Positions 1-10,700 of a stretch of 64,000 nucleotides of DNA are shown piece by piece. The DNA is from [Leptolyngbya] sp. PCC 7376 (lineage in GTDB: Bacteria > Cyanobacteriota > Cyanobacteriia > Cyanobacteriales > MRBY01): NCBI RefSeq assembly GCF_000316605.1, contig NC_019683.1, forward strand, positions 4,138,036 through 4,202,035, given 5' to 3'. Each line of letters starts with the position of its first letter. Position 1 is the stretch's first letter. The notes under the pieces are model-generated. The model saw only the letters and a program-made list of their open reading frames with translations. It ran no database searches and was not told the DNA's origin. Made by a program: the position numbers and the translations under genes.

Positions 1-127
1 GGTCACGGGCTTTGGATAAGGGGTTTGCTTCTGGTACGGATTGGGATGGTTGCGTTGAGTGACAAGCATCGTTTTGACGAGCGTTGGCATTTGCTTCTTG
101 AATCACATCATTAAGATTGGACGACAT
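1..127 (-). CDS. Partial hypothetical protein, runs off the left edge
   Basis: An open frame starts at ATG (127-125) and runs 42 codons to the edge with no stop. The peptide begins MSSNLNDVIQEANANARQND and is hydrophilic and Gln/Asn-rich. Its start overlaps the last 17 bases of the upstream gene (111-401) in another frame, which suggests translational coupling in a two-gene operon. No family is recognised. Confidence 0.4.
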   Translation of the reverse strand, partial: MSSNLNDVIQEANANARQNDACHSTQPSQSVPEANPLSKARD

Positions 128-401
128 CTTTAAATTTCTCCTTACAAACAGAATGAATATTGAGAATTGCGCCTTTTTCTCCAAGGGAATCCACGAGGCT
201 TTTATATAGTTTTAAAACCTCAAAAGATTCACTAGAGAAATTGCGTTGGTAACGGCAGTAATCCCAGCCGACAGGATTTAGCTTATTGAGCGTACCTGTG
301 ATACCTCTAAGCCGATCTGCACCTATTTGCAATGCTTCCAGGACTTGTTGGCGACTATAGACGGGATATGTTTCATGGACTATTTCACAAACTACAAACA
401 C
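111..401 (-). CDS. Hypothetical 96-aa protein
   Basis: A small mixed alpha-helical-looking protein with no motif I recognise. The frame opens with GTG at 401 and has no ATG alternative near it or clear Shine-Dalgarno, so the true start is uncertain. It overlaps the next minus-strand gene and diverges from the gene at 570, with a shared 168-bp intergenic region. It carries three Cys, two near the N-terminus and C-terminus, but no metal-binding pattern. Function unknown. Confidence 0.4.
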   Translation of the reverse strand: MFVVCEIVHETYPVYSRQQVLEALQIGADRLRGITGTLNKLNPVGWDYCRYQRNFSSESFEVLKLYKSLVDSLGEKGAILNIHSVCKEKFKDVVQS

Positions 402-500
402 TTTGGAAACACTTTAAAACCGCTTTTAATGCGTTTACAATCTGATAATAAAGCGTTTATGAACTCTTGTAATCTGTTACCATAACGGACAAATAAAACG

Positions 501-533
501 CCCCCAATTGATGTTGGTAGCATCAACTGAGGG
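501..533. promoter_or_regulatory. Imperfect palindrome between divergent small genes
   Basis: TTGATG (508-513) and CATCAA (521-526) flank a 7-base spacer, and CCC/GGG outside them extend the dyad. No T-tract follows, so an operator or 5'-leader hairpin of the gene at 570 is more likely than a terminator. Inferred only from symmetry. Confidence 0.3.
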
Positions 534-569
534 CTAACCAGAGCGCTAAACCTTAAGGAGACATAGCGA

Positions 570-821
570 ATGGCTAAAGATAATTGTACTCTCGGTGTCG
601 AATATCAGACGCTTACCCCGGTTGAGTTTATTAATGAGATGATCGCTTTAGGTATTGCGCAGACTAGAGATGAAGCAATTTCTCTTGCTGTGTTCAATGG
701 TCGTCCTGTGCTGAACCGCAGAAGTTGGGACAGAGTTTGTTATGAAGGTGGTCAGGCAAGCGAAGGGACTCTCCTAAAGCTGACCATTATTTTTCAAATA
801 TTCACTCAGATAACAGCTTAG
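570..821 (+). CDS. Hypothetical 83-aa protein
   Basis: ATG at 570 is preceded by a good ribosome-binding site (AAGGAG about 10 bases upstream), which supports real expression. The N-terminal two thirds is acidic and helix-prone; the last ~15 residues are hydrophobic and may reflect a small downstream frameshift or C-terminal decay. It converges on the STAND-WD40 gene, 12 bases away. No family recognised. Confidence 0.5.
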   Translation: MAKDNCTLGVEYQTLTPVEFINEMIALGIAQTRDEAISLAVFNGRPVLNRRSWDRVCYEGGQASEGTLLKLTIIFQIFTQITA

Positions 822-833
822 GGAGATCGCCCT

Positions 834-3800
834 TCAACTTGCTTCTTCTGACTCTATAGCTCCAAGACTTCTCATTGCTGCGCGTTGTGCTGTCGTTAAT
901 CCTCTAACACCTGTAATATTGGTATTTTCGTAAGGTCTAGGAGCTATAAGATTAGCTGTGCATTTACCATCCTCAAAATCCCAAAGATAGATATGACCGT
1001 TCTGACTCCCGCTTGCCAAGGTCTTTCCTTGAGGATGAAACGCAACCAGCCATACCGGCTCATTGTGTCCTGAGAGTACCTGAGAGCATTGATAGTCTTT
1101 TGTATTCCAAAGGCGAATAGTATTTTCGTAACTTCCACAAGCGAGCCACTTCCCATCGGGACTGAAGGCAACTGAAAAATTCATATGTTCATGACTCTCG
1201 ATAGTTACGAGGCATTGATGGGTGTTGACGTCCCATACACAAACCTGCCCATCGTCGCCCATACTGGCAAAGCGATCGCCATTGGGATGAAAAGCAATTG
1301 ATCGGATTGCTCCAGAAGACGCTTGGAATTGATGCTTTTGCTGAAAACTATTGCCATCCCAAAGAATTATTAGTCCGCTCTCATCCCCACTAGCAATTAT
1401 TTGGTTATCTGGACTATAAGTAACGCTCCAAATCCAATCGTTGTGACCGGATAAACGTTGCAACAGCTGATAATTTTCTAAGTCCCATATCCTTAGATTT
1501 CTATCAACACCACCACTAATTAGCCTCGTGCCACTTCTATTAAAATCAAGGGACCACGCTGGAGCATGATTACCATCCTCAAAAGCAAAAACTTTAATGC
1601 AACCAAGCGTTTTAAGATCCCAAAGGCAAATCGTTCCATCACCACTACCAGTAGCTAGGAAATGATCATCGGGACTAAAGGCAACTGAAGCGACAACGTT
1701 ACTATGCTGTCTCAGTGGCTGAATATATGCGCCTTTATTCAGATCCCACAAGCAAAAATTTCCTTTTTCACTACCAGTAGCTAAGAATTGACCATTAGGA
1801 CTATAAGCTAACGACCAATGTGCATAAGGGTATCCCTGCAGTACTTGTAAGCATTTTTGTTCTTTTATATCCCAAAATCGGATGCTGCAATCTTCACTGC
1901 CACTGATCAACATATTATCTATGGGGTGAAATGCAACTGACCAAATGCGTTGGGTATGATCCTGAAAAACTTTTATGCAATTTCTATCTTGAACACTCCA
2001 AAGCCTAACACTGCCATCTTCACTGCCACTTGCTAATATTTCTCCATCAGGACTAAAAGCGACAGAAAATACAAATTCTTCCAATTGAAAGCAGTTTAAA
2101 CATTGACCTGTGTGAAGATTCCATAGGCGAATACACTTATCCTCATGACCACTCGCTAAAAGAGAACCATTCGGGTGAAAAGCAACAGAAAATACATATG
2201 AATCTGCTACTAATTCGATTACACATTTATAGCTAGTTGTATTCCATAACTTGATACATCCATCTTGACTGCCACTCGCCAAAAGCATTCCATCAGGACT
2301 AAATCGAACAGAGAATATTCTTAAACTATGGGCTTTGATGGTTTGAAAACACTCAATCCTTTCTCCAATCATACATAGACGAATTTGACCATCCCTACAG
2401 CCAACAGCAAGAATATCTTGCTCCGGACTAAATGCAGTGGATAAGACAGAGCCTCCCTGGAGTTTGAGTGTCTCTAAATGTTGAAATGTATCTAAATCCC
2501 AAAATCGTATTTCTCCATGTTCATGGCTACCTGCAATAAGCCGATTGTGCTCACTCATAGCGATTGCTCTTAACCACGAAGAATGCCCTTGTAATGAAGC
2601 AGTATATTCTCTAGTGTGAATGTTCCAGACGTGAATTGTGCCATCGCTACCACCAGCAAACAGGTGATTTCCGTCCGGACTTATTCTGACAGAAAAGATG
2701 AGGCCAAAACTATCAGATAGAGCTGGTCTAACGAATAGAGAATTCCTAAAGATAAATCTATTTTGGTTTGAGTTTTTCAGACAAGCTTGTCGAATAGTAA
2801 AACCCGAGAAATCATACTCATATCTATTATCAGGTTTACAGATAATGAGATTAAGCAGATTACCTGGTGCATAACCCTCGCTTAGCTGGCGTTGCTGACG
2901 AATTGTAGAGAGGGTTCTACGTATGCAAACATGAAAATCTTGAATTTGTTCGATAATTGGCTCAAGTATGAGACGAACCTGATTGCTTCTGACATAATCT
3001 TTAATGTTTGCTTTTGTTAATGATAGTTTATTGAAAAGCCTAAACTCTTGGCTGGCAAGCTCTTGAGATATCTTTTGGATCAGTCGCGATGTAATATACT
3101 CCATCACAACTGCTTGCAGCGTAAATTTCCTGGTTGTCTGATCGATAAAACTTCGCCTAATCAATGAGTGCCAAGCCTCTAGGATTTTATGATCTTGAGG
3201 TGTAGGGAAAAAATCCTTTCTCAATTCCTCAAAAGAAATGGGTTCACGGTTAATTGCAAGCCAATAAAGAATTTCTTTCTCAATTTCTGTAAGGCAATTA
3301 AATTGTTTGTCTAATAAATCCTGTGAGCTTTTGAAAAAGATTATCTGATTCACATCAAAATGAGGAGACTCTCGCTCAATAGTCTCACTGATAATATTTA
3401 TTCCCCATATCATCATTAATGGATTTCCACCACAAGCTTTATACACTCTACTCAAGTAAAAACCATCATTTCTTCCAGAAATAGACATCAGAAAATGATT
3501 ACTTTCACTTATGGAAAATCCCTTTACTTCTAATGTCCTAGCTTGATATTTTAATTGCTCTAGCTGGCATATTTCTTGGGGCTTTTCGCGACTCGTGATA
3601 ATCAGGCAGCTTTGGTGATCACTCTCTCCAATACGTTGAATGAGTTTTCCATAATTCTCATAGGATTCTTTATATCCACCTGAAAACTCTCCACTTTTAA
3701 AAAGAGCTTCAAAGTTATCTAGGATTATTAGACAACGTTCTTTTTGTAGATAGTGAATGATCTTAGAAAGAGAGCTACTGAAAGGCGTCGCTATATTACT

Positions 3801-4367
3801 TTCAGTATGATCTGATAAAAACTCAATAAGACGTGACAAAGTATGGTCAATCGGGGGTGTTTCTCTTAAATCAAGCCAAATGGCCGCATAAAAATAGGAG
3901 GCCACTTCAGTCCCCAGTTTCTCTGCTAAAACTGATTTGCCAATCCCTCCCATTCCTAACAATGTTACTAATTTGCATTGTTCGTCAAGGATCCAATTTC
4001 TTAGTATCTCTAATTCAGTTTTTCGTCCCTGAAAGTTGGGGACTTTTTTTGCCTCAAGCCAATCTCGGCGACCAGTTTTGAATAAAGCTGTCTGAATTTT
4101 TTTTTTGGCAGCATCATAAAGACAATAGTCCCGAGGTTCTAGCGTTAATTCAAAAGCTTTAAAAAGTTTCTGGAGCGATGATACATCTGCTGGTCCAGAA
4201 CGCTCACGGATTTTCTTTATTGTCTTGTACACAATTCCAGCACGCTTAGCTAACTGCTGTTGGGTGAAATACCCACCCCACTGTTCTCGATCTTGAGCAG
4301 ACTGAATTGCTGTTTCTAGTCTGTATTTACCCAGCAAAGTCAAAGCTACTCCTCGAGAACGTTTCAT
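834..4367 (-). CDS. STAND ATPase: HTH - NB-ARC - 14 WD40 repeats
   Basis: Probably a multidomain sensor ATPase in which ligand binding by the beta-propellers releases an NB-ARC switch. Numbering from an alternative TTG start at 4385: an XRE-like helix-turn-helix lies near residues 38-80, the P-loop GMGGIGKS at 144-151, Walker B LIILDN near 219-224, a TSR sensor and a GGNPL (GLPL-like) motif further on. From about residue 560 fourteen WD40 units end in xxxWDL-type strands, enough for two seven-bladed propellers; the third unit has lost its Trp (IRLCMI). The C-terminal tail RPYENTNITGVRGLT is typical of cyanobacterial STAND-WD40 proteins. I prefer ATG at 4367 (1177 aa); neither start has a strong Shine-Dalgarno. 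Such proteins occur in defence, cell death and signalling; which applies here is unknown. Confidence 0.9.
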   Translation of the reverse strand: MKRSRGVALTLLGKYRLETAIQSAQDREQWGGYFTQQQLAKRAGIVYKTIKKIRERSGPADVSSLQKLFKAFELTLEPRDYCLYDAAKKKIQTALFKTGRRDWLEAKKVPNFQGRKTELEILRNWILDEQCKLVTLLGMGGIGKSVLAEKLGTEVASYFYAAIWLDLRETPPIDHTLSRLIEFLSDHTESNIATPFSSSLSKIIHYLQKERCLIILDNFEALFKSGEFSGGYKESYENYGKLIQRIGESDHQSCLIITSREKPQEICQLEQLKYQARTLEVKGFSISESNHFLMSISGRNDGFYLSRVYKACGGNPLMMIWGINIISETIERESPHFDVNQIIFFKSSQDLLDKQFNCLTEIEKEILYWLAINREPISFEELRKDFFPTPQDHKILEAWHSLIRRSFIDQTTRKFTLQAVVMEYITSRLIQKISQELASQEFRLFNKLSLTKANIKDYVRSNQVRLILEPIIEQIQDFHVCIRRTLSTIRQQRQLSEGYAPGNLLNLIICKPDNRYEYDFSGFTIRQACLKNSNQNRFIFRNSLFVRPALSDSFGLIFSVRISPDGNHLFAGGSDGTIHVWNIHTREYTASLQGHSSWLRAIAMSEHNRLIAGSHEHGEIRFWDLDTFQHLETLKLQGGSVLSTAFSPEQDILAVGCRDGQIRLCMIGERIECFQTIKAHSLRIFSVRFSPDGMLLASGSQDGCIKLWNTTSYKCVIELVADSYVFSVAFHPNGSLLASGHEDKCIRLWNLHTGQCLNCFQLEEFVFSVAFSPDGEILASGSEDGSVRLWSVQDRNCIKVFQDHTQRIWSVAFHPIDNMLISGSEDCSIRFWDIKEQKCLQVLQGYPYAHWSLAYSPNGQFLATGSEKGNFCLWDLNKGAYIQPLRQHSNVVASVAFSPDDHFLATGSGDGTICLWDLKTLGCIKVFAFEDGNHAPAWSLDFNRSGTRLISGGVDRNLRIWDLENYQLLQRLSGHNDWIWSVTYSPDNQIIASGDESGLIILWDGNSFQQKHQFQASSGAIRSIAFHPNGDRFASMGDDGQVCVWDVNTHQCLVTIESHEHMNFSVAFSPDGKWLACGSYENTIRLWNTKDYQCSQVLSGHNEPVWLVAFHPQGKTLASGSQNGHIYLWDFEDGKCTANLIAPRPYENTNITGVRGLTTAQRAAMRSLGAIESEEAS

Positions 4368-4385
4368 GAATCTACAAATGGTCAA

Positions 4386-4721
4386 TTAAAACTTAATAAA
4401 TAAGTTTATGTGATCTTTCATAAGCTTGTAACCCTTATTAAACAAGCTTTTACAGAATTCTTTCCGATAACTTTCCGATAACTTTCTCTAAAGTTTCCAA
4501 CATACTGATTTCAAGTTATTAACCATGGTCTAAATTGAGCTTTAAAACCTTAGTGATTTTATGCCTATAAGTAGGGGCTGCTACTTTACGTTATGGCTAA
4601 TGTAAGAAAAATCACCTTAGAACTAGTTTCAAACAGCTTCACAAATTTTGACTAGATGTCTATTTTTATTTGACATCTATCACTTGAACTAAACCTTTAG
4701 ATGTAAATAAGGGAGTAGAAA
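4386..4721 (+). promoter_or_regulatory. Intergenic/leader region before the first giant gene
   Basis: No ORF. It has an 11-bp tandem repeat CTTTCCGATAA (4460-4481) and an 8-bp perfect inverted repeat TAGATGTC / GACATCTA (4653-4660, 4672-4679) with an 11-base AT-rich loop. A Shine-Dalgarno GGGAG (4711-4715) lies 6 bases before ATG 4722 and fixes that start. The divergent STAND gene must also be read from here. The inverted repeat could be an operator. Confidence 0.4.
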
Positions 4722-7700
4722 ATGCCTCAGCGAATTTGGGATAACGTCGTTGGTGGATTTTGGGATATTGCAGACAACTGGTCTGACGATATTGTTCCAA
4801 ATGTTGGGGATGAGGTGTTAATCGATCTTGAAGGTCTCATCGAAACGACTCATCGTACCGGTAATACTTTTATCAGCAGTCTTATCTCCGAAGCATCTTT
4901 AGCTATCTCTGGAGGGAGCTTAACTGTAGAAGGTAATCTAGAGATCAATGCTCCTCTAAGGATTCTTTCAGGGAGCCTCGTTTTAAATGGTTCCGGCAGC
5001 TTAGGAGGATTTGAGCTTTCTGGTGGCTTACTTTCTGGGGCTGGCAACATTGGTGTAGAGTCAAATTCTATTTGGACTGGGGGAACTTACAACGGAACTG
5101 GCCTAGCATTACTCGCAAACGCCACCTTGGAGGCTACAGGTGGAAATAAAGATTTTAGCGGTGGGATCATAGAAACCCAAGGCACCACCCTCTGGGATGC
5201 TGGTCAGATACGAGCCTCAAATAGTGCTACCTGGAATAACACCAGTACTGCGGTTTTTGATATTCAAGGTGATCTATTTTTTGATCATTTGAATAGCAGC
5301 GGTGCAGTGCCAGTTATCAATAATGCGGGCATCCTACGCAAATCAGCGGGTAATAGTACTGCCACTATCGAGGCTCAGCTCAATAACTCTGGCGTTATTG
5401 ATGTTCAGAGTGGCCTCTTGAGACCCACTGGTGGCATCACTCTGAATGATGGCAGCCAAATTACTGGTGATGGCAAAGTCCTAGTCAATGCCAACACACT
5501 CACGCTAGACGGGATAATCTCATCCTCTGGCACTCTGGAGTTTAGTAGCGGCAGTCTGATAGGTGATGCTGAACTTGATAATTTGACTTGGACAGGGGGC
5601 ACATACAACAGTACTGGCCTCAAGCTCATTGAAGGCGGCACTTTGACTCTTGCTGGAGGCACCAAGACTTTTGCTGGCATCCTTGAAACTAACGGGCAGA
5701 CGAATTGGCAGAGTGGCACAATTCGCACTAACAATACTCCAGCAACCTGGAACAACACCGCTACCGGGGTTTTGGATATTCAGGATGGCCTCACCTTCGA
5801 GAATGCCTCCACCGGTGACACAGTAGTGCCCATCATTAACAATGATGGAACCCTGCGCAAATCCGGAAGTGCTGGTACTACCACTATTCAAGCTCAGCTC
5901 AATAACTCTGGCGTTATTGATGTTCAGGTTGGCGTTTTAAACTCAACTTTTGGTGTCACTCTCAACAATGGCAGTCAAATTACTGGTAATGGCAAAGTCC
6001 TAGTCAATGCCAACACACTCACGCTAGACGGGACAATTTCCTCCTCTGGCACTCTGGAGTTTAGTAGCGGCAGTCTGATAGGTGATGCTGAACTTGATAA
6101 TTTGACTTGGACAGGGGGCACATACAACAGTACTGGCCTCAAGCTCATTGAAGGCGGCACTTTGACTCTTGCTGGAGGCACCAAGACTTTTGCTGGCATC
6201 CTTGAAACTAACGGGCAGACGAATTGGCAGAGTGGCACAATTCGCACTAACAATACTCCAGCAACCTGGAACAACACCGCTACCGGGGTTTTGGATATTC
6301 AGGATGGCCTCACCTTCGAGAATGCCTCCACCGGTGACACAGTAGTGCCCATCATTAACAATGCTGGAACCCTGCGCAAATCCGGAGGTGCTGGTACCGC
6401 CGCTATTCAGGCTCAGCTCAATAACTCTGGCATCATTGATATCCAAAGTGGCATCTTAAACCCAACTTTTGGTGTCACTCTCAACAATGGCAGTCAAATT
6501 ACTGGTGATGGCAAAGTCCTAGTCAATGCCAACACACTCACGCTAGACGGGATAATCTCATCCTCTGGCACATTGGAGTTTAGTGGCGGCAGTCTGATAG
6601 GTGATGCTGAACTTGATAATTTGACTTGGACAGGGGGCACATACAACAGTACTGGCCTCAAGCTCATTGAAGGCGGCACTCTAAAGGCTACAGGCGGGAA
6701 TAAAAACTTCGATGGTGGGATTCTAGAAACCCAGGGCACCACTATCTGGGATTCAGGGGAGATCCAAGCCTGGAATGGTGCGACCTGGAACAATACCAGC
6801 ACTGCGGTCTTTGATATTCAAGGTGACTTGTACCTAGAGCACTATTTTGACAGCGGTGCAGTGCCTGTTATCAACAATGCTGGAACCCTACGTAAATCTG
6901 CGGGCAACGGTACAGCCACCATTGAAGCTCAAGTGAATAATATAGGTGGTGTTGATGTCCAGAGTGGCACTTTATCTCTTCTTGGTGGCTTTACTCAATC
7001 TGCAGGAATCACACGCCTTGCTGGAGGCTCACTAAGTGCATCATCACCTTTAGATATTCAGGGAGGATCTCTAGAAGGTTTCGGTCTACTGAACGCAAGT
7101 ATAAGTAGTTCCGGGGAAATCAATCCAGGGGTTGGGATAGGCACTTTAAACCTTGTGGGGAACTACACACAATCTGCTACAGGTACGATCAATTTTGAGA
7201 TTGGAGGGCGTGAAGTAACAGCGGTTGATCGCCTAAATATTGACGGTAATGCTAATTTTGATGGCACTTTAAATATTAGCTTTATCGATGGGTTTAATCC
7301 TTTATTGGGTGAGACCTTTACCGTGGCAACGTTTGATTCCTTTACAGGAGATTTCGCCAACATTACTGTTGAAGGTCTAATTGGCGATGCAGTTGACTAC
7401 GAAATTGAGACTCTCTTTGAAAATAATCAGCTGATCTTATCAATTACAGATCCTGACTTCGATGGGCCTGATCTGCAAGTTAATTCAGTAACTTCGGCCC
7501 TAGGAACAGGAACTTTAGGGGATGATATTGAGCTGAGCTGGACAGTAAGTAACCAAGGTGATGTGCCTACGCTTGCCGGTTGGAGCGATCGCCTCTATCT
7601 TTCTACGGATACGGCTCTAAGTGCGGATGATCGTCTGTTATTTACCCAACCGATTGATAATTTTACGGTTCTTGATCCGGGTCAAGATTATACCCAGAAC

Positions 7701-10700
7701 GCCACGGTTACTTTGCCATTGGATACGAGCACTGCACCGGGTAACTATTACTTACTAGTAGAAACTGATGGCCTCGGCGATCGCCCCGAAACAAATGAAG
7801 TAAATAACGTCACCGCTAGCGATGCAGTAATTGACCTTACCTTGCCTACGGATTTACCTGACGTGGTAGTGAGTGCCATTGTTGTCCCAACCGAAACTGT
7901 CGCTGGGCAAGCTGTCCAAATCAAATGGACGCTAACAAATCAAGGCGGTAGACCTGCAAGTGGGACTTGGACAGACACTGTTTACGCCTCTAGCGATGAT
8001 GCAATCGGTCAGGATATCTCGCTGGCATCCTTCGAGTTTAATGGCTCGATTGGTGCTGGGGAATCATTGGAACGAGTTCAGACGATTACCATCCCCAGTA
8101 ATATTCAGAGCAACCAACACATTGTTGTTACGACGGATGCCAACAATCAGCTATTTGAGCAAAGCGATGCAAATAATACGGCGATAAGTGATCAGGCCAT
8201 TACTGTTCTCCAACCAACGATCCCGAATCTTCAGATTAGTAGCGTCACGCCTCCAGCTCAGGCATTTTCTAATCAGTCAACGGTGGTTAACTGGACGGTT
8301 ACCAATGCTGGAACTGGTGCTGCAGGTGAATGGTACGACCAAGTTTGGCTTTCCTTAGAACCAAGAACAGAGCTTGGTCCAGATCAACTTCCCATTCCAA
8401 CGGATATTTTCCTAGGGCAAATCCAAAATGCAGGCTATCTGGAACCAGGTCAAAGTTATAGCAGTAGCTTAGAAGTCACTTTGCCAGAAGGACTTGATGG
8501 GAACTACTACTTTGTTGTCTACTCCAATATCGAAGAATGGTCCGCAGGTAGACACCATGGACTTGGTCGATTACTAGAGTCAGACAGAACCGACAATCTT
8601 GGTCTTGGAGCTTCAACGCAGGTCAACCTAACGCCACCGCCAGATTTACAAGTTTTAGATGTTCAAGCCTCTACCCAAGGCTTTTCTGGAGAAACTACAT
8701 CAATTACTTGGACTGTTTCAAATGAGGGTATAGGAACAACGTTACGTCACAATGGTCTGGGATTTTTTATCCAGTCGACACTTACTGAGTCTTTTGGTTT
8801 TGGCGATGCTTGGGATCCATTAGATATCTCATGGCAAGACAAGCTTTATCTATCCGCGGATCAAGAATTAGACTCAGAAGATATTTTGTTAGGAACCTTC
8901 AGTTATGACGGTCCTCTAACTAGTGGAGAAAGCTATACCAAAACTCAAAACGTCACCCTTCCTATAGGCATTAGCGGCAACTTTTTCGTAATTGCGGAGA
9001 CTGATGTCTTACAACCAAACCCAGGCCTCTATGGAGTGTCTTTTGGCTCCAGTAGCCTTAGAGATGCAGTATTTGAAGGAGGCTTCGAAGATAATAATCA
9101 GAACCATACAGTAACGCCGATTCAGGTTAACCTCACACCACCTCCAGATCTAGGGGTTGAGATTTTAGCAGCTCCTACTGGGGCGACAGCGAGTCGCAGC
9201 CTCGTTATTAATTATCGAGTTACTAATGATGGTTCTACAACTACGCCCAACTCTTCCTGGCAGGATGCCTTTTATCTTTCAAGCACACCAGACTTTGACC
9301 CTGATACAGCTTTAAAACTTAGGGAAGTAACTCATTCTGGTCGTCTCGATCCAGAGACTACCTATGAAAACTCGGTGTCATTGACTTTGCCAAATGAAGT
9401 GAGTGGCGAATATTTCATCTTTGTGGTTACTGACAGTAATAATGCTGTCTTTGAGCTGGATGATGTCGCAGAAGGCTCTAATGCTGATGTAAGTCCAAAT
9501 CTAGTTTCCCAGACGATTACGATTACTTCTCAACCAGCTGATTTGGTGATCTCCGACGCCAATACCCCGGCCACCGCTGAGGCAGGACAAGCCACGCGAG
9601 TTGAGTGGACAGTAACCAACGAAGGAACCGGAGATACGTCCGTTACAAGCTGGGTTGATCGTGTCATTATTTCTGACAACGACATACTTGGAGATGAAGA
9701 CGACCAGATTTTAGCAACCTTTAACCAGACAGGTTTACTAGATGTTGGAGAGAGCTATACCCGCAATGAGTTGGTGACTTTCCCCAATACTTTTGCAGGC
9801 GATAAATATTTATTTGTAGTTACTGACGCCAGAAATAATGTCTATGAAGCGGCTCAGGAAGATAACAATGCTTCCGATGGGTTGCCTGTGACTCTGCCGG
9901 AATTATCGGAGAGCCTCGCTAACTTAGAAGTGACAGCAGTCAATAGTCCAACGGTTGCCCGAGGTGCAGAATTCCTAACGATAAGCTGGACTGTAGAGAA
10001 TACTGGTGTTGGTAGTACTGACAGCACGGTTTGGTACGACAATGTTTATCTCTCTAGTGATCCTACTCTAGATAAAGATAATGCCATTCTGCTCGGAGAA
10101 ATCCGTCATACCAATCCCCTAGAGTCCGGCCAGGAATATACTGCGCAGCAAACCTTTATTGTGCCGCCGAATGCAGAAGGGGACTTTTATGTCTTTGTGG
10201 AAGCGGATAGCCGCAACCAAGTTACGGAACCGACTGAAGGAGGGAATATCGCCAGCACTGCTGAAGCAACGAGAGTAGTCGCATTCCAAACAGCGGATCC
10301 TGAACTTCCTCCTGTTGAAACGATTGATCCCGATGTAGTAGAGCTACCTGTCGATTTAAGTGTAGTAGCAGTAGAAGCACCGAGTGATGGCAATAGTGGT
10401 CAACCTCTCGAGATTTCCTGGACAGTCCAAAATAACGGTGAGGCAATAGGGAGCCGTACTTGGTATGACGCAGTGTACTTGTCTCAGGATCAGGTGTTTG
10501 ACCCTAATACGGACAATTATCTAGGTGCCGTAGAACGTACTGGCTTGGGCGCGGGAGAAAGCTACCAAGTTACCAAATCTTTCGATGTGTCAGTAGGTTT
10601 ATCAGGGCCGCTCTATGCCTTTGTGGTCACAGATAGTACGGAGCGACTTAATGACACTGATCGGACGAACAATGTAACCCTCGATAGCACTGCGATCCAA

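Noticed and set aside
5472-6681. Assembly artefact as sole explanation of the 519-bp repeats
   Set aside because: Copies differ at scattered positions outside the 322-base identical core, so they are real separate units, though exact copy number could still be misassembled.
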